A program made the translations under genes and the position numbers. From Acorus gramineus (taxonomy: Eukaryota; Streptophyta; Magnoliopsida; Acorales; Acoraceae), in assembly GCA_030737835.1 (NCBI GenBank), contig CM060850.1, positions 20,118,216-20,182,215 on the forward strand: a stretch of DNA of 64,000 nt, read 5' to 3'. A model generated the notes under the pieces. It did no database searches, was not told the DNA's origin, and saw only the letters and a list, made by a program, of their open reading frames with translations. Below, in pieces: positions 10,436 through 22,382 of this stretch (position 1 is the first letter of the stretch; the number at the start of each line of letters is the position of its first letter).

Positions 10436-10843
10436 CTAGGAAGGGAACAGATGATGTGGATATGCATCATGCATGGCGTCCTCGCGTTCCCAAGTGGCCT
10501 CGGCACTGGAACGGTGCCGCCAACGCACCTTAACCAACTTGACGGTCTTGGTGCGGAGCCTCTTCTCGCGTCGGTCCAGGATCTCGATCGGCTGCTCCAC
10601 AAATGACAAGTCTGGCTCGAAGACAAGCGGCTCGAACGAAATGACGTGAGCAGGGTCATGGACGTACCACCTCAGCTGAGAGACGTGGAAGACGTCATGG
10701 GCGTGAGCCAACTGTGGGGGCAAGGCTATGCGAAAGGCCACCTCTCCAACCCGCTCAAGGACGAGAAACGGCCCGATGAAACGCAGACTGAACTTGCCCC
10801 GCACACGGAAACGGAAGATGCCCTTCGACGGGGACACCTTCAA
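10436..10843 (-). pseudogene. Integrase C-terminus plus chromodomain fragment
   Basis: A 135-residue frame covers the integrase GPF/Y-like module (residues about 10-60: RVRGKFSLRFIGPF, VGEVAFRIALPPQLAHAHDV, LRWYVHDPAHV) followed by a chromodomain at residues about 85-130 (IEILDRREKRLRTK, VKVRWRHRS, ATWEREDAM, YPHHLF). In living elements this module is thought to guide integration by binding histone marks. The frame differs from the upstream integrase frame and must be reached by a frameshift, so it is no longer joined to the polyprotein. It ends with a natural-looking stop at 10436, about 50 bp before the 3' LTR. Confidence 0.88.
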
Positions 10844-12015
10844 GAAAACATGGTCACCAACCTCGAAGGTGAGCTCACGGCGAAGATGATCGGCGTAGCT
10901 CTTTTGACGGCTCTGAGCGGTGCGAATACGCTCACGAATCGCCTTAACCTTCTCTGAGGTCTAACGAACGATCTTTGGTCCCTCCATCTGGCGCTCTCCG
11001 ACTTCGTCCCAACATAAGGGAGATCTGCAGCTGCGGCCGTAGAGTGCCTCATACGGTGCCATTTGAATACTCGAGTGGTAGCTGTTTGTTGTAGGCGAAC
11101 TCCACCAACGGGAGATGCCTCTCCCAACTGCCCCCAAAGTCAAGAATGCAGGCTCGCAGCATGTCTTCCAGGGTCTGTATCGTCCTCTCCGACTGGCCGT
11201 CTGTCTGCGGATGAAACGCTGTACTGAAGTGGAGGTTTGCACCAAGGTTGTGTTGGAGGCTGCGCCAGAACCTCGAAGTAAACCTCGCGTCTCGATCAGA
11301 AATGATGCTGACTGCCATGGAGACGAACAATCTCGGAGACAAACAACTGCGCCAGGGTGTCTAGAGAATCGGTGAGTCGAATGGGGAGGAAATGAGCGGA
11401 CTTAGTCAGTCGGTCGACGATCACCCAGATGGCATCGTGACCCGAACGTGACCTCGGCAAACCCAAAACGAAGTCCATGGTGATTTGCTCCAATTTCCAC
11501 TGAGGAATCTCAATGGATTGCAGCTTCCCCGCAGGACGCTCATGCTCCGACTTCACCTGCTGGCATACCAAGCAACGGGCAACGAAACGACCAACATCCG
11601 CTTTCATCCCGCTCCACCAGTAGCCACGGCGAAGGCCCCTGTACATTTTCGTGCCACCAGGATGCACTGTGTACCTCGAACGATGGGCCTCGTCCAAGAT
11701 CTTCTGCTTCAGCTCTACGTCATCAGGAATACATACTCGGCCTCTGAACCGCAGGATTCCGTCCTCGCAAATCTGGTAGTCCGGTTGCTCACCCCGGGCG
11801 ATGCCTTCAGAAAGGACTAGAAAGTGAGGATCCCGCCCCTGAGCTGTGCGGATCTCATCGAGAAGAACGGGCTGCACCACTAGCCTTGCCAAAAAGCCAC
11901 CAGCAGGCGTCTCCCGAACACTGATCCAGCATGCGGCCTCCTCTAGAAGCCTCCAACAACGTACAACCAAGTGGGCGGCCATGCCCAAGGGCTGCCTGCT
12001 GAGGGCATCGGCCAC
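10844..12015 (-). pseudogene. Integrase (zinc finger and catalytic core), frameshifted
   Basis: From 12015 down the frame continues from RNase H (MADALSRQP). The HHCC zinc finger is visible (HRSRYTVHPGG, then RFVARCLVCQQVK), followed by the first part of the core (ITMDFVLGLP, HDAIWVIVDRLTKSAHFLP), which carries the first catalytic Asp. The frame stops near 11296. A shifted frame at 11049-11342 continues with [14 protein letters not shown] (second Asp), [19 protein letters not shown] (Glu of DD35E) and [11 protein letters not shown] third frame carries SCRSPLCWDEVGERQ. All catalytic residues are therefore still readable, but in different frames. The enzyme joined cDNA ends to chromosomal DNA when intact. 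Confidence 0.9.
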
Positions 12016-12081
12016 GACATTCGCCTTACCCGGATGGTAAGTGATGTCACAGTCATAGTCCTTCAGGAACTCAACCCAACG

Positions 12082-13503
12082 TCACTGACGCATGTTGAGC
12101 TCCGGCTGGGACTGCAAATAAGTCAGGCTCTTGTGGTCCGTGAAGAGCTCGAACTCCTCGCCATAGAGATAGTGCCTCCATATCTTTAGTGCAAAGATGA
12201 TCGCTGCTAACTCCAAGTCTTGGGTGGGGTAATTCTGCTCATGGGGCTTCAACTGACGCGACGCGTAAGCCACAACCTTACCGTTCTGCATCAGGACGCA
12301 ACCCAAACCCAGCCGCGATGCATCGGAGTAGACTGCGAATCCACCACTCCCAGATGGAATGGTAAGCACTGGCGCTGAGGTGAGTCTCCGCTTCAACTCC
12401 AGGAAGCTCTCCTCACAAGATGGGGACCACTCAAACCGGACATCCTTCCGCGTGAGGCGGGTCAAAGGGACGACCATCTTTGAGAAACCCTCGACAAACC
12501 TCCGATAATAACCCGCCAAACCCAAGAAGCTCCGAATCTCAGTGGGGTTCGACGGTCGCCGCCAATTCGACACAGCGAGCGTCTTATCCGGGTCCACAGA
12601 TATGCCCTCACCGGAAATCACATGGCCAAGGAAGGCCACACGCTCCAACCAGAACTCGCACTTACTGAACTTGATGAACAACTGATGTCGGGCCAAAGTC
12701 TCCAAGACAGTGCGAAGATGGTTAGCCTGCTCCTCAAGACTCGTCGAGTACACCAATATATCATCGATGAAGACTACAACAAAGGAGTCGAGGAAGGGCC
12801 GAAACACCCGGTTCATCAGATCCATGAAGGTAGCCGGCGCATTCGTTAACCCAAACGGTAGTACTCGAAACTCGTAGTGCCCGTAACGGGTGCGAAAGAC
12901 CGTCTTCGGAATATCCGACTCCCGGATCTTCAGCTGATAGTAGCCTGAACGGAGATTGATCTTCGAAAAGACACGCGCTCCCTAGAGCTGGTCAAACAGA
13001 TCGTCAATCCGTGGTAAGGGGTACTTGTTCTTCACGGTCCGCTTGTTCAGCTGCCTGTAATCAATACAAAGACATAGCAAACCGTCCTTCCGTACAAACA
13101 GCACAGGGGCTCTCCATGGCGAGACACTCGGACGCGCGAACCCCTTCTCGAGTAACCCCTCCAGCTACTCCTTGAGCACCTTTAGCTCCTCTGGGGCCAT
13201 CCGGTACGGAGCCCTCGAAATTGGCTCGGTCCCCGGAATTAGATTTATCTCAAACTCGATCCCGCGATCCGGCGGTAGACCCAGAAGATCATCCGGAAAA
13301 ACCCCTGGATATTCTACCACGACCAGAGTCTGACTGATATCTGCCCGCAATGATGCATCCTCATCAGCGATGCACGCCAGATAACCCTCACACCCTCCCT
13401 GAAGGAGTCTCCACGCCTGGATGAATGACATGAACCCCAAAGGAGCTATGTCCCGATCGCCCACGAACTGGAAGGACCTCCTACTAAGGATGCGGAAGGT
13501 CAC
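12082..13503 (-). pseudogene. Reverse transcriptase and RNase H, interrupted by stops
   Basis: The frame runs from ILSRRSFQFVGDRD through SRAPYRMAPEELKVLKE to the RT palm ([54 protein letters not shown]), the catalytic FIDDILVYS box near 12760 and the RT connection ([11 protein letters not shown]). RNase H follows ([43 protein letters not shown]). Stops interrupt it after KVLKE (about 13162), within FDQL-stop-GARVFSK (TAG at 12982-12984, where TGG would restore the usual Trp) and after LNMRQ (about 12080). Protease upstream is in another frame. The domain order and FIDD box fit Ty3/gypsy chromoviruses. Confidence 0.93.
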
Positions 13504-13781
13504 CGACTGACAAAATAGTCAATGCTGGCGTGACTAGCCGAGAGCCAATCCATCCCCAGGATGGCGTCAAAGTCCATGATGGCGAGCTCGAATAACTCCA
13601 CCGGAAACTCGCGCTGCTCGATCACCACGGAATACCCACAATAAACCGAGAGGAGGAGGATACGGTCTCCGACCGGTAATGATATCTCAAACATAGCATC
13701 AAAGGGGGCCGACACCGCACCCATCCGTCTCGCGAAAACAGGAGACACGAATGACTGCGTGGCCCCGGAATCAAATAGCAC
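13500..13781 (-). pseudogene. Aspartic protease (PR) fragment
   Basis: A 93-residue frame opens with LFDSGATQSFVSPVFARRMG, holding the DSGAT active-site motif, and ends with DFDAILGMDWLSASHASIDY, the conserved ILGMDWL block of gypsy proteases. Length and spacing between the two motifs are as expected. It is out of frame with RT: the switch lies at about 13500, where the protein should continue into RILSRRSFQF. When intact it would cut the gag-pol polyprotein. Confidence 0.9.
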
Positions 13782-13858
13782 ATATGCAGGAAGCTGGGAG
13801 ATCAGAACAGTACCTCGGACAACGCTACCAGAATCCTGCGCCTCCTCGGCAGTAAGTG

Positions 13859-15183
13859 CTACAACACGCCCCTGAACAAGCTGCGGCTGAGGAGCAGGGG
13901 CACGCCTCGCAGGCTGCGCTGGCTGCCTCTGGTCAACAAGGCCACCCGGTGGCTGCTACTGCTGACGCTGCGGCTGCTACTGCTGGCGTGGCTGCTACCG
14001 AGCCACAGGAGGTCGGTCAGCATTGGGGCAAGCCTGGGCCAGATGTCCGACTCGCTGGCAGTGGAAACAACGCCTCGTCTCTGGTCGTCTAGCCTGGATC
14101 GAAACAGCAGCAATGGGTGTAGGCCCACGAACTGGTACCACCTCAACGGGAGTAGCGGCGGCCGCTGGTCGATCAAAGCGGGGCCACTTGCTCTTGCGAC
14201 GTCCCTAGTCTTGGCTCCTGGGGGGGTCCCTGATCCGTAGAAGGGGTCTGAACCGCTGAGGAAACTCCAAGGTCTCGCTCGACAGTCCGTGCCCGTGACA
14301 CCAGGTCTGCGTACCTCGAGAATGCCTGAGAGGTGACACGCACCCGGATGGTGCTGTTGAGTCCCATCTCAAACCGACGGCATTGCGTCTCCTCATCCAC
14401 GACCAAAGCGGGGGAGAACCGTGAAAGCCTTGTGAAACGTGCAGAGTAGTCTGCCACTGACATGGCACCCTAAGTCAGCTGCTCGAACTCCCGCATCACG
14501 GTCTGACGTGTCGAGAACGGGAAATACTCCGCTAAGAAGTAACTCCAAAACTCAGTCCATTGAAGTTACCCCAGACCCTCAGGAATGTCCACAGATCGGG
14601 TAGCCCACCAGTCGGCGGCGTTACCCTTCAACATGAACGTGGCCAACGAGACACGCTGGCGGTCGGTGCAGTGCATGGTCGAGAAGATCTTGTCTATCTA
14701 CATCAACCAGCGCTCAAGGGCAAGGGGGTCGATCGACAAGCCATGGAACTCAGGAGGGTGAAGCTTCAAAAAGGCAGTGAGGCCGGCCTGATGCGCGCGC
14801 GCCGCAACCTCTAGCTCCTCCTCCCTCTCCAAGGGGCCCTGGACTCCCTCCATAGGAATCCCCACCGGTACAAAGGGCACCCCTGGAACCACTGGTGGAT
14901 GTGCTACAAAAGGTACCTGCGGGACCGCCTCGCGGGCCGCCCGCAGCTCCTGGATCTCTCGCGCCTGCTCAGCCAACGCTCTAGTCTGGGCCTCCAGTGC
15001 CCTGGTCTGAGTCTCCAAAAGATCTGCCATATGAGCGAAAGCACGCTCCCATGCAGGAGGCTCCTGCGCAGGTCCTGGCCCAACAGCCAAGGACTCTCCA
15101 GCTGACATCTCGTCACCGGGAGGTTCAGAAACCTCCGGGGCCTGAGGGAGACCGCGTTCATGTATCCGTTTCCGAGGAGGCAT
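13859..15183 (-). pseudogene. Gag polyprotein with CCHC zinc knuckle, broken
   Basis: Translation starts at MPPRKRIHERG (15183), about 110 bp downstream of the primer-binding site, which is the normal position. A helical Q/E/A-rich stretch follows (residues about 45-80), then the capsid-like region with stops after ERWLM (about 14698) and before SVADYSARFTRLSRFSPALV (14463). After a frame change the zinc knuckle reads CFHCQRVGHLAQAC (14028-14069), a CX2CX4HX4C nucleic-acid-binding motif. A low-complexity Gln/Ala-rich linker leads to protease. In intact elements gag forms the particle and packages RNA. Confidence 0.88.
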
Positions 15184-15278
15184 ATCAGCAACCTAAGAAA
15201 CAGACACTAGGATCAGAATACTCATATAGAAATCCTAGGACTCATCTCTAAGACAACACTTGGCTCTAACAGGACCAG

Positions 15279-15290
15279 GCTCTGATACCA
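15279..15290 (-). other. Primer-binding site (initiator tRNA-Met)
   Basis: The minus strand reads TGGTATCAGAGC, complementary to the 3' end of plant initiator tRNA-Met, five bases (AAAGT) after the end of the 5' LTR. The same sequence and spacing occur in element C at 28228-28239. Confidence 0.93.
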
Positions 15291-15855
15291 ACTTTTGTCA
15301 CGCCCCAAGGCGGCTGTCCCCGAGACGTGGCAAATATATAATATCAGCTATCTAAAATGAGGTCAATAAAGACTCTACACAACATCCAAGGCAACAACGC
15401 AATTTCAAGTGAAAGCTGACATAATATAAATATATGCATATAGCGGAAGCTAAACGACTAAGTCTGTAACTCAAAACATATTACAGACCAGATTTACATA
15501 ATCAATTGTCCTGTGAGAGCCAAATATATATATATATATCAAAAGACATCCATACACAAATACTGTGCTCAAGCACGGGTATCAATACATACAAGGAAAA
15601 AAAGGGGATGCTGATGGCCTCTCGCTCGCCAAACCCAAAACACGGACGCTGCACTGTCTCTGGTACTGCGCCTAAGGGAGCTCCTCCTTCAAATCCGGCT
15701 CAACGCCAATTGGAAGAAACAAATGTGAGGGGTGAACCACACGCTCAGTGAATGGTACAATTCATGCAACACAACGCATATTAACATTCGAAAGAATTAT
15801 GGTCCCAACATATGGAAGCAACTACATAAGCTGGTGGGTCGCGTAACAACTCGAG

Positions 15856-15879
15856 CCCACCACACCCTCACCCTCACCC
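15856..15879 (-). other. G-quadruplex motif in 5' LTR
   Basis: Four GGG runs on the minus strand with loops of 3, 3 and 6 bases, the same as at 8191-8214. Confidence 0.65.
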
Positions 15880-16654
15880 TCTCTGGGTGACATAGGACTA
15901 TTGGGAGAAAGTCAACTGCTCTACGCCGTTCGTCATCTGGTAGCCCTCTCCCGGGTAGCCTCTACCTGGTGGCCTCTCATGACAGCTACCTCTACCATAT
16001 GGGCGCACCAACAGGCGTCATGAGTAGTGTCTGGGAGCACCTCACAGGACAGCTATAAGCCGGGTAGCTTCAACACAGAGCCGACGGAGGGGAGAACACT
16101 CGACACACGCGAATATGATCCTCATAGATCCGTCGTCATCAGTCATTTGGACATTTGAAAAAGGGTAACAAATTCTCATGAATTCCCTCCAAGGCGCATA
16201 ACTCAGATGCGGGGAAAACATAACATTCGTAGTGCCAATGCCATGGTATGACCCCATCAGAAGAGGTCATACACACGCTCAACCTCACGAGGCAAGGTTC
16301 ATTGTTTCATATAAGCATGTATTAAGTATATAACAAGCACAATAATTACTCATGGGATTTAATCATGCTAGCATCTAAATAAGTATAACCCCAAGGTCAT
16401 AATGACCTTTAAGGCGTGCCTATACGCATGCTTCTTCATGGACAGGCTAAAGATATGCTTAGACAAGATGGTTGCATGTATAAATCATGGTTAAGCTAGC
16501 GTGGGACATGATGCATAGACAAGCATGGTTCCTACACATCATATTAGGATGCATAGTCCTGGCATACTATCGAATATGGCATGGATGCAACCTAGCAAGG
16601 CAAGTATTAACATATATTTACAAACAAGGTCAATATGCAGTTATGATGCCCCAG

Positions 16655-16693
16655 AGGAGGGCAATGCACGTTTACGTGCGTCGAACGCCTCCC
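16655..16693 (-). other. Conserved LTR hairpin (Tekay 5' LTR copy)
   Basis: On the minus strand a GGAGGCG...GATGCACG-like 5' arm pairs with CGTGCATTGCCCTCC; the loop region is TAAA. One upper-stem base differs from the 3' LTR copy and still pairs as a wobble. Confidence 0.6.
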
Positions 16694-17987
16694 TACTGGG
16701 TTGGATCGACCCACTCACCGCAACCCGGGTCGTTGCGTGACCGTTCGCCAAGATCTGCCAGACAAGGGCATTCAATATGGTGAGTATAGCTACACAAAAA
16801 CACTTAAAATTTACTAGAAATGCCTAAGGCATAGACATGCACGCATACGGGCTCGCACGCATGCGAGTACGCACGTACACGCGCGTGTCCAAGTGCCCCA
16901 GCACCCACCCGCGCCTGCTGGCACCCTACCACGCGCCCAGCCGCGCCCCCAGAAGCACTGCCGCGTGCAACACGCGCCTGCTAGCGCCTGCGCGCACCCG
17001 CGCGCATGCTCTGCGTGTACCCGCGCCCTCGCGCGCATGCGCACGCACCCGCCTGCGCGCCTAGACCTCTTTAACCCTCTCCCTTCACTCCTCACTCACC
17101 CTAACCCTTAAACGTAGCATGCATGCCCTACCAAATACCCAACTACTCATGAAATCAGAGAAAGAGGAGGGGAAAAGCTCACCAAAGAGAGGGGAAGGGA
17201 AAGGGGAGATGAAGGGCTCGCAAGCACCTTTTGACCTCCTCGACCGCAATCACCACCACCACCACCTCCCAAGCTCTTCCTCTTCTTCTTGGCTGAAAAA
17301 CAGGGTCCGAGACCCTTGGGCATGAGGAGGGGGGGGGGGAGCTAGAAACAAGAGAAAGAGAGAAAGGGACAACAACAACAACACACACACACCTTTCTTT
17401 CTTGCACTTCCTTCTTGTGCTTCTTCTTCTTCTTCCTTTCCTTCTCACACAAACAAAGGGAACAACAAAGGGGAGCAACAACAACAAAAGAAGAAGAAAA
17501 GAAGGGTCGGATGACTCTTTCTTTCTTTTTCCTCTAAGGGTTGGAGAGAGAGGGAGAGAAAAAGAGAGAGAGAGAGAGAGAGAGAGAGTCATAATTTCTC
17601 AAAAAGGGGGTTGGTGGGGGGTTTCACTTGAGTCAACCCATCCAAGCTACCAAATAAAACCCCTTGCCTAGTCAAGAGTCACTTTTGACTAGTCAAGGTC
17701 TTCATTGACTTGGTCCAAGTCATCCTTTGACAATCCAAAATCGATCAAAACCCGGATACGATTCAGAATTGCAAAATTTTCTAAAACGTAACCAGAACTC
17801 GATGAAATTCTTGTGGGCAGTACCAAATGGTACCAGAACCCATAATATGCAGTTAAAATTTCAATCAGAGTACTCAAGCTCACACATATTGTTTAAAGCC
17901 AAAATTTTAGCGACTCCGGTAGAAAAAAAAAATGGCCAGAAATGGCCCAAATACAACCAATAGGCTAAAAGTGACATATATATAACA

Positions 17988-19693
17988 GCCTGATAGACGG
18001 GAAAGGGGTGATGATGCCCCCTGTATTTTGTCTAAACCCATTGGCCCAAGAACTCTATAAATATAGGTCATTGGTGAAGGCTAAAAAAAAAAAAAACACA
18101 ACCAAGCAAACAAGAGAAGCAAGTAGAGTTCATACCTTGTTAAAATTTGTAGTCAGCCTTCCCACCACCTAAAACCAGACAGAAAGAGATCATTTAGCAT
18201 AAGGAAACACCATTTCATCTCCAAACTTTACCCTAAGTCACTTTGTTCTCTTTCTTTCTTTCCTTCACTTAGAGAGAGGTGTCTTAGGCTTCTTTCATTG
18301 TGAAGTATTGTAATCACTCCTGCATAAACCAATTGAAAGATCATATACATAAGCTTAGGTTTTAAGTAATTTGTGTGTGTGTGAAAGCTCTTTCATTGAA
18401 CTAAAACCATCCATTTGAAAACGAGATTCACCTGATGGACTACTATGCTTGAGGCCGTCAGTCAGTTGGTCTAGGGACCATTTAGAACCCCCCCCCCCTT
18501 TGGCTCGCCATTAATTTTAGGTTTGAATCCAAAGGACTACTAACATTTTGCTTTTTTTTTTTGCTCTGTTTCATTACTATTTATTTCCTTTCCTGCTCGT
18601 TTCCTTTACAATTATTGCTTAGTTACTCTAAATAATTATTGTTTACTTGCTTTCAATAAAATTCGGAAGTTTCATGGGTGACGGCTCCTTCAGGATCCGT
18701 CAGTTTAATTATGTACATTTGTATTCCCTTGTGTTGTCTTGAAGGTACTCTTACTTTTCCTTGCTTGCATATCGACGATTGTTACTGGTGCCGTCGATAT
18801 GGGGAAGTTTTAATCAGATTCTATTCAGTTTTCTACTTTATTCGTTTCTGTAATTTTCTGTTAAGTAAATTTATAACTCCTTATTTCTATTGCATTCTGT
18901 TTTTAAAATTGAATATTTTCCTTTCTAAGTAAATCACTTTTTCTCAAATTTCTTTCTGTTTCCCCAATGGATCTCCTGGGTGTGGATGCCGTCGATTTTT
19001 AACCTTACTTTGAATTTTAATTTGGCTTAATTTTCAATCACTTTTTCTCAATTTCTTTTCTGTTGCTCCCGACGGATCCCGTGGGTGCCGTCGATTTATA
19101 ACCTTACTTTGAATTTTCATCTGGCTTAATTTTTAATAACTTTTTCACTTCTTTTTTGCCGGATTCCGTCGGTGCTGTCGATTTTTAATACACTGTTTTG
19201 AATTTTAATCTCGCTTAATTTTCAATCACTTTTTCTCAACTTTCTTTCTGTTTCTACCGACGGATCCCCTAAGTTTCGTCGATTTTTAAAACTTTTCTTT
19301 GAATCTTTATCCACTCTTAATTTTAGTCATTTTTACTCAAACCCTTTCTCTTTTCCCCCGACGGATCCCCAAGGTGCCGTCCCATTTGGCCCTACATTAA
19401 AATTTTTATTTTCACTATACCACTCTTAATTTTCAATCACTTTTTCCAAACCTTTTCTATTTTACCCCGACGGATCCTAGCAGTGCCGTCACGCTTTACC
19501 CTAATTTAAATTCTAACTTTGACTTCTCTTAAAACTTTTCTAGCTTTTTCAGACATTTTCTTTTGTTCTTATCTCTCCCTACTTTAAAAGGTCTAAGGTT
19601 TTACACAGGACTAACCACAAACTTCACATCACCTCAAGGCACGGCCGGCCGTGACACTTGAGAAGAGAACTAAGAATTTTCCACGAGGCGATT
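17988..19693 (+). repeat. LTR-like repetitive DNA with TATA box
   Basis: A purine-rich GACGGGAAAGGGG run at the left is followed by about 60 bp and then TATAAATATA at 18056-18065, which resembles a polypurine tract, an LTR start and an LTR promoter. Polypyrimidine-rich leader-like DNA follows, then the GACGGATCC tandem array. No conserved protein motif was seen. The left edge is cut by the Tekay element and the right edge by solo LTR A. The family was not identified. Confidence 0.4.
18960..19500 (+). repeat. Degenerate ~100 bp tandem repeat, GACGGATCC...GTGCCGTCG core
   Basis: Cores begin at about 18967, 19071, 19160, 19259, 19359 and 19468, spaced roughly 90-109 bp apart. Each unit has GACGGATCC, a short spacer, GGTGCCGTCGA, then AT-rich DNA containing TTTGAATTTTAAT and TTAATTTTCAATCACTTTTT. 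Weaker related cores lie at 18680 and 18790. GACGG and CCGTC make each core a short inverted repeat. Confidence 0.75.
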
Positions 19694-21944
19694 TGTCACT
19701 CCCCACAGTGGTCGTCCCCAAGACATGGTAATATATATAATATCAGCTATCAATACCTTAGGTCAACAAGGACTCCAATAACAACACACAAGGTGGCAAG
19801 GCAAAGATAAATGATATCTAACTGAAAAGCGGAAGCATAAAATTTATGTCACGCCCCACGGCGGCCGTCCCTGAGACGTGGCAATAATGAAGTATCAGCT
19901 ATCAATACCTGAGGTCAACAAAGACTCCAACAACAACACACAAGGTGGCAAAGCAAAGATAATGATAACTGACTGAAAAGCGGAAGCATAAGATATCAAC
20001 AATGTCTGTAAACCAAAAACATTATTACAAACTCGAATACACAATCACTGTCCTGTGAGAGCCAAGTCTAGTTCAAATAAAATACAACCTGTACCACATG
20101 CATGATTTATAATACATAAAATTACTCTAGGGCTGCTGACAGCCTCGCACTCGCCACCCGTCGAAAGAACGCTCCACGCCCATAAGACCACGCCACAGGG
20201 AAGCTCCAGCTCCACGCCCAACACTGCCCCTGAAAAGAAACAGTATGCGAGGGGTGAGCTACAAGCTCAGTGAGTGGCTGGAAACCAATCACCAATACAA
20301 CAGTTCAATACTAAAACAATTTCCTTTCAAGGAAAAACATGGGCAGAAACCCGAAGGATAATAAGGTCATGCGGCGGCGCGACCAACCTCACCTCACCCT
20401 CACTCTCGGATGAAGACTCTTGGGACTTTTGGGGAGAGACCATACCGTTGGTCGAAGAGACACGGAATTACTGGTCCACACAACACTACTGGATCACCAA
20501 CCTCACCCTCACCCTCACTCCCGGAGGGAGACTCTTGGGACTCTTGGGGAGAGACCATACTGTTGGTCGAAGAGACCCAGAATTACTGGTCTACACAACA
20601 CTACTGGATCATCTACATCGAGATAACTGCCCAACGATGTCTTTGAACATCGATACGCAACTGGACCCAACAACTATGGGAACGGACGAACAACGAATGG
20701 GTCACGCGGTGATGTGTCTTCACCTCATCCTCACCCTCACCCTTTAGAGGTGACATAGGACTTTTGGAGAGATTAGACTCCTCTACACCCTTGGTCCACC
20801 GGTAGCCCTTTCCCCGGGTAGTCTCCACCTGGTATACTCCCACGATCAGTACGCTTCCGAACGCATCGGTGGTACCTACGGATGGGAGCCCTCTGTCAGG
20901 ACAGCTTTTCCAATGCCGGGAAGTTCCTACATCGGATCCAACGAAGGGGAGAACGATTCCACGCTCGCAATATCATTCGTTAGCCCTCTCCTGGGTAGCC
21001 TCTACCTGGTATACCCCCATGATCAGTACATCTTGCCGCATGCATCGATAGTACCTACAGGTGGGGGTCCTCTGTCAGGACAACTATAACCTGGGCCGCT
21101 TCAACATGGACGACATTGGGAGGAAACACTCCATGTTCGCAAAGCGAACCCAATGGAAAAACAACTACTCTCGATAATCACATATCGATGATATTGAATA
21201 CTATTGTACTCCCACACGGTTGCGTCGCTCGGACACAAGGGGGTTGCCTCTGCTCTCACGCAGAAATAATCCCAAGGCACATAACCCAATAGGCGGTTCA
21301 TATACACGCCTCGCACGGGTAAGCCTAGCTTAATGCCACAACTACCGGCTTAACAAAACTGATAAGATAATGAATTCTCCTGAATTCCAAACGAGTGCAT
21401 CGCTCGGATGCACGAGGGCGATTACATCGCTAGCACTCTAACTAATAAGGTACAAACCGACAACGGGTCATACCCACGGAGATAGGCCTACTTAGTTTTA
21501 ACATGCGCATATATTTTATAGGAGAATTAAATCTTAGCTATGTGCATGAACCATATGCACGATCACATATCAATTAATCATAGGGATACTCCCTAACATG
21601 GATTTACATCATCAACAACATGCATACAGTATGGCTCACTTAAAAATGCATACATGGCCATTAATCATATAAGCACACAAGGCATAACTTAAGCCTGCGG
21701 TGGATATCACCAATTAATATGGTGGGAGTAGTATTACAATACTACCTTAAGGCATGCCTATTCTATACATCCATACACATTACAGAAATACATGCCCATA
21801 CTAGAGGGGTGCATGCGATACAGTCATTCATACATGAATACAATACATGTAATATAAGCCTAGCATGCAAGATATCTAACATATTATAGCTTAAGCATGG
21901 CCATACTACTTATCTACACAAGTAGTATAGCTAGGGTGCCCCAT

Positions 21945-21983
21945 CGATGCGCGACGCACAACTACGCGCGTCGAGCGCATCTC
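21945..21983 (-). other. Conserved LTR hairpin (LTR B copy)
   Basis: The minus-strand arms are GATGCGC-TC-GACGCGCG and TGTGCGTCGCGCATC with loop TAGT. Relative to LTR1, GATGCACG has become GACGCGCG while the opposite arm changed to TGTGCGTC, keeping Watson-Crick or G.U pairs. Confidence 0.65.
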
Positions 21984-22196
21984 GAGGGGTTGGATCAAAC
22001 CACTCACCTTACGAGCGCACGGCTCACGAAGTGCAAGAGGGCGACAACTTGGAATCCGAAGCAAGAAACTAATCCGCCAAGAATCGTCCAATTCCGAAAT
22101 TGACCAATGGTTTGGATTATACTGCAACAAAGTGCTCGATACCCCAAGACACACTGCGCACGTGTTTAAGCACTGCAAGCACGCTTCGAGCAGCCC

Positions 22197-22382
22197 ATGC
22201 ACGTAGTCCACGCGCTCTGCACGCATTCGAGAATGCTAAGCATGCACTCGAGTACCCCATGCACGCTGTCCACGCGCTCCGCATGCATGCGAGAATGATA
22301 AGCATGCACTCGAGCACCTGATGCACGCTGTCCACGTGCTCCGCACGCATGCGAGAATGCTAAGCATGCACTCGAGCACCCG
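22197..22382 (-). repeat. Three tandem 62-bp units in LTR B
   Basis: Units start at 22197, 22259 and 22321, each opening ATGCACG and closing GCATGCACTCGAG(C/T)ACC. They are alike except for a few substitutions. A partial upstream unit may be present near 22160. Confidence 0.9.

Larger units (their letters stand above)
7637..17987 (-). mobile_element. Tekay/Del-type chromovirus (Ty3/gypsy), nearly complete, inactivated
   Basis: Order on the minus strand: 5' LTR (15296-17987), iMet primer-binding site (15279-15290), gag with CCHC knuckle, protease, RT, RNase H, integrase, chromodomain, then the 3' LTR (7637-10382). A C-terminal chromodomain after the integrase GPF/Y-like module is characteristic of chromoviruses, and the domain sequences resemble the Tekay/Del clade. 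The two LTRs are very similar apart from length changes in (TA)n and CG-rich tracts, so insertion is relatively recent. Even so, the reading frame has several stops and at least four frame changes. The outer ~35 bp of the 3' LTR is missing, so no target duplication can be read; the flank at 17988 is GCCTG. Confidence 0.9.
15296..17987 (-). repeat. 5' LTR of the Tekay element
   Basis: 2,692 bp with canonical ends: on the plus strand TGTCACGCCCCAAGG at the left and ATATATATAACA at the right. It holds the promoter and leader. The leader signals are retained on the minus strand: TTTTTCAG acceptor near 17290, TTTGGTGAGC donor near 17195, CAG acceptor and a 36-nt microexon near 16760-16720, and a GTGAGTGG donor. 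The (GA)n tract at 17552-17588 and the CG-rich block at 16840-17070 differ in length from the 3' LTR. Confidence 0.93.
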
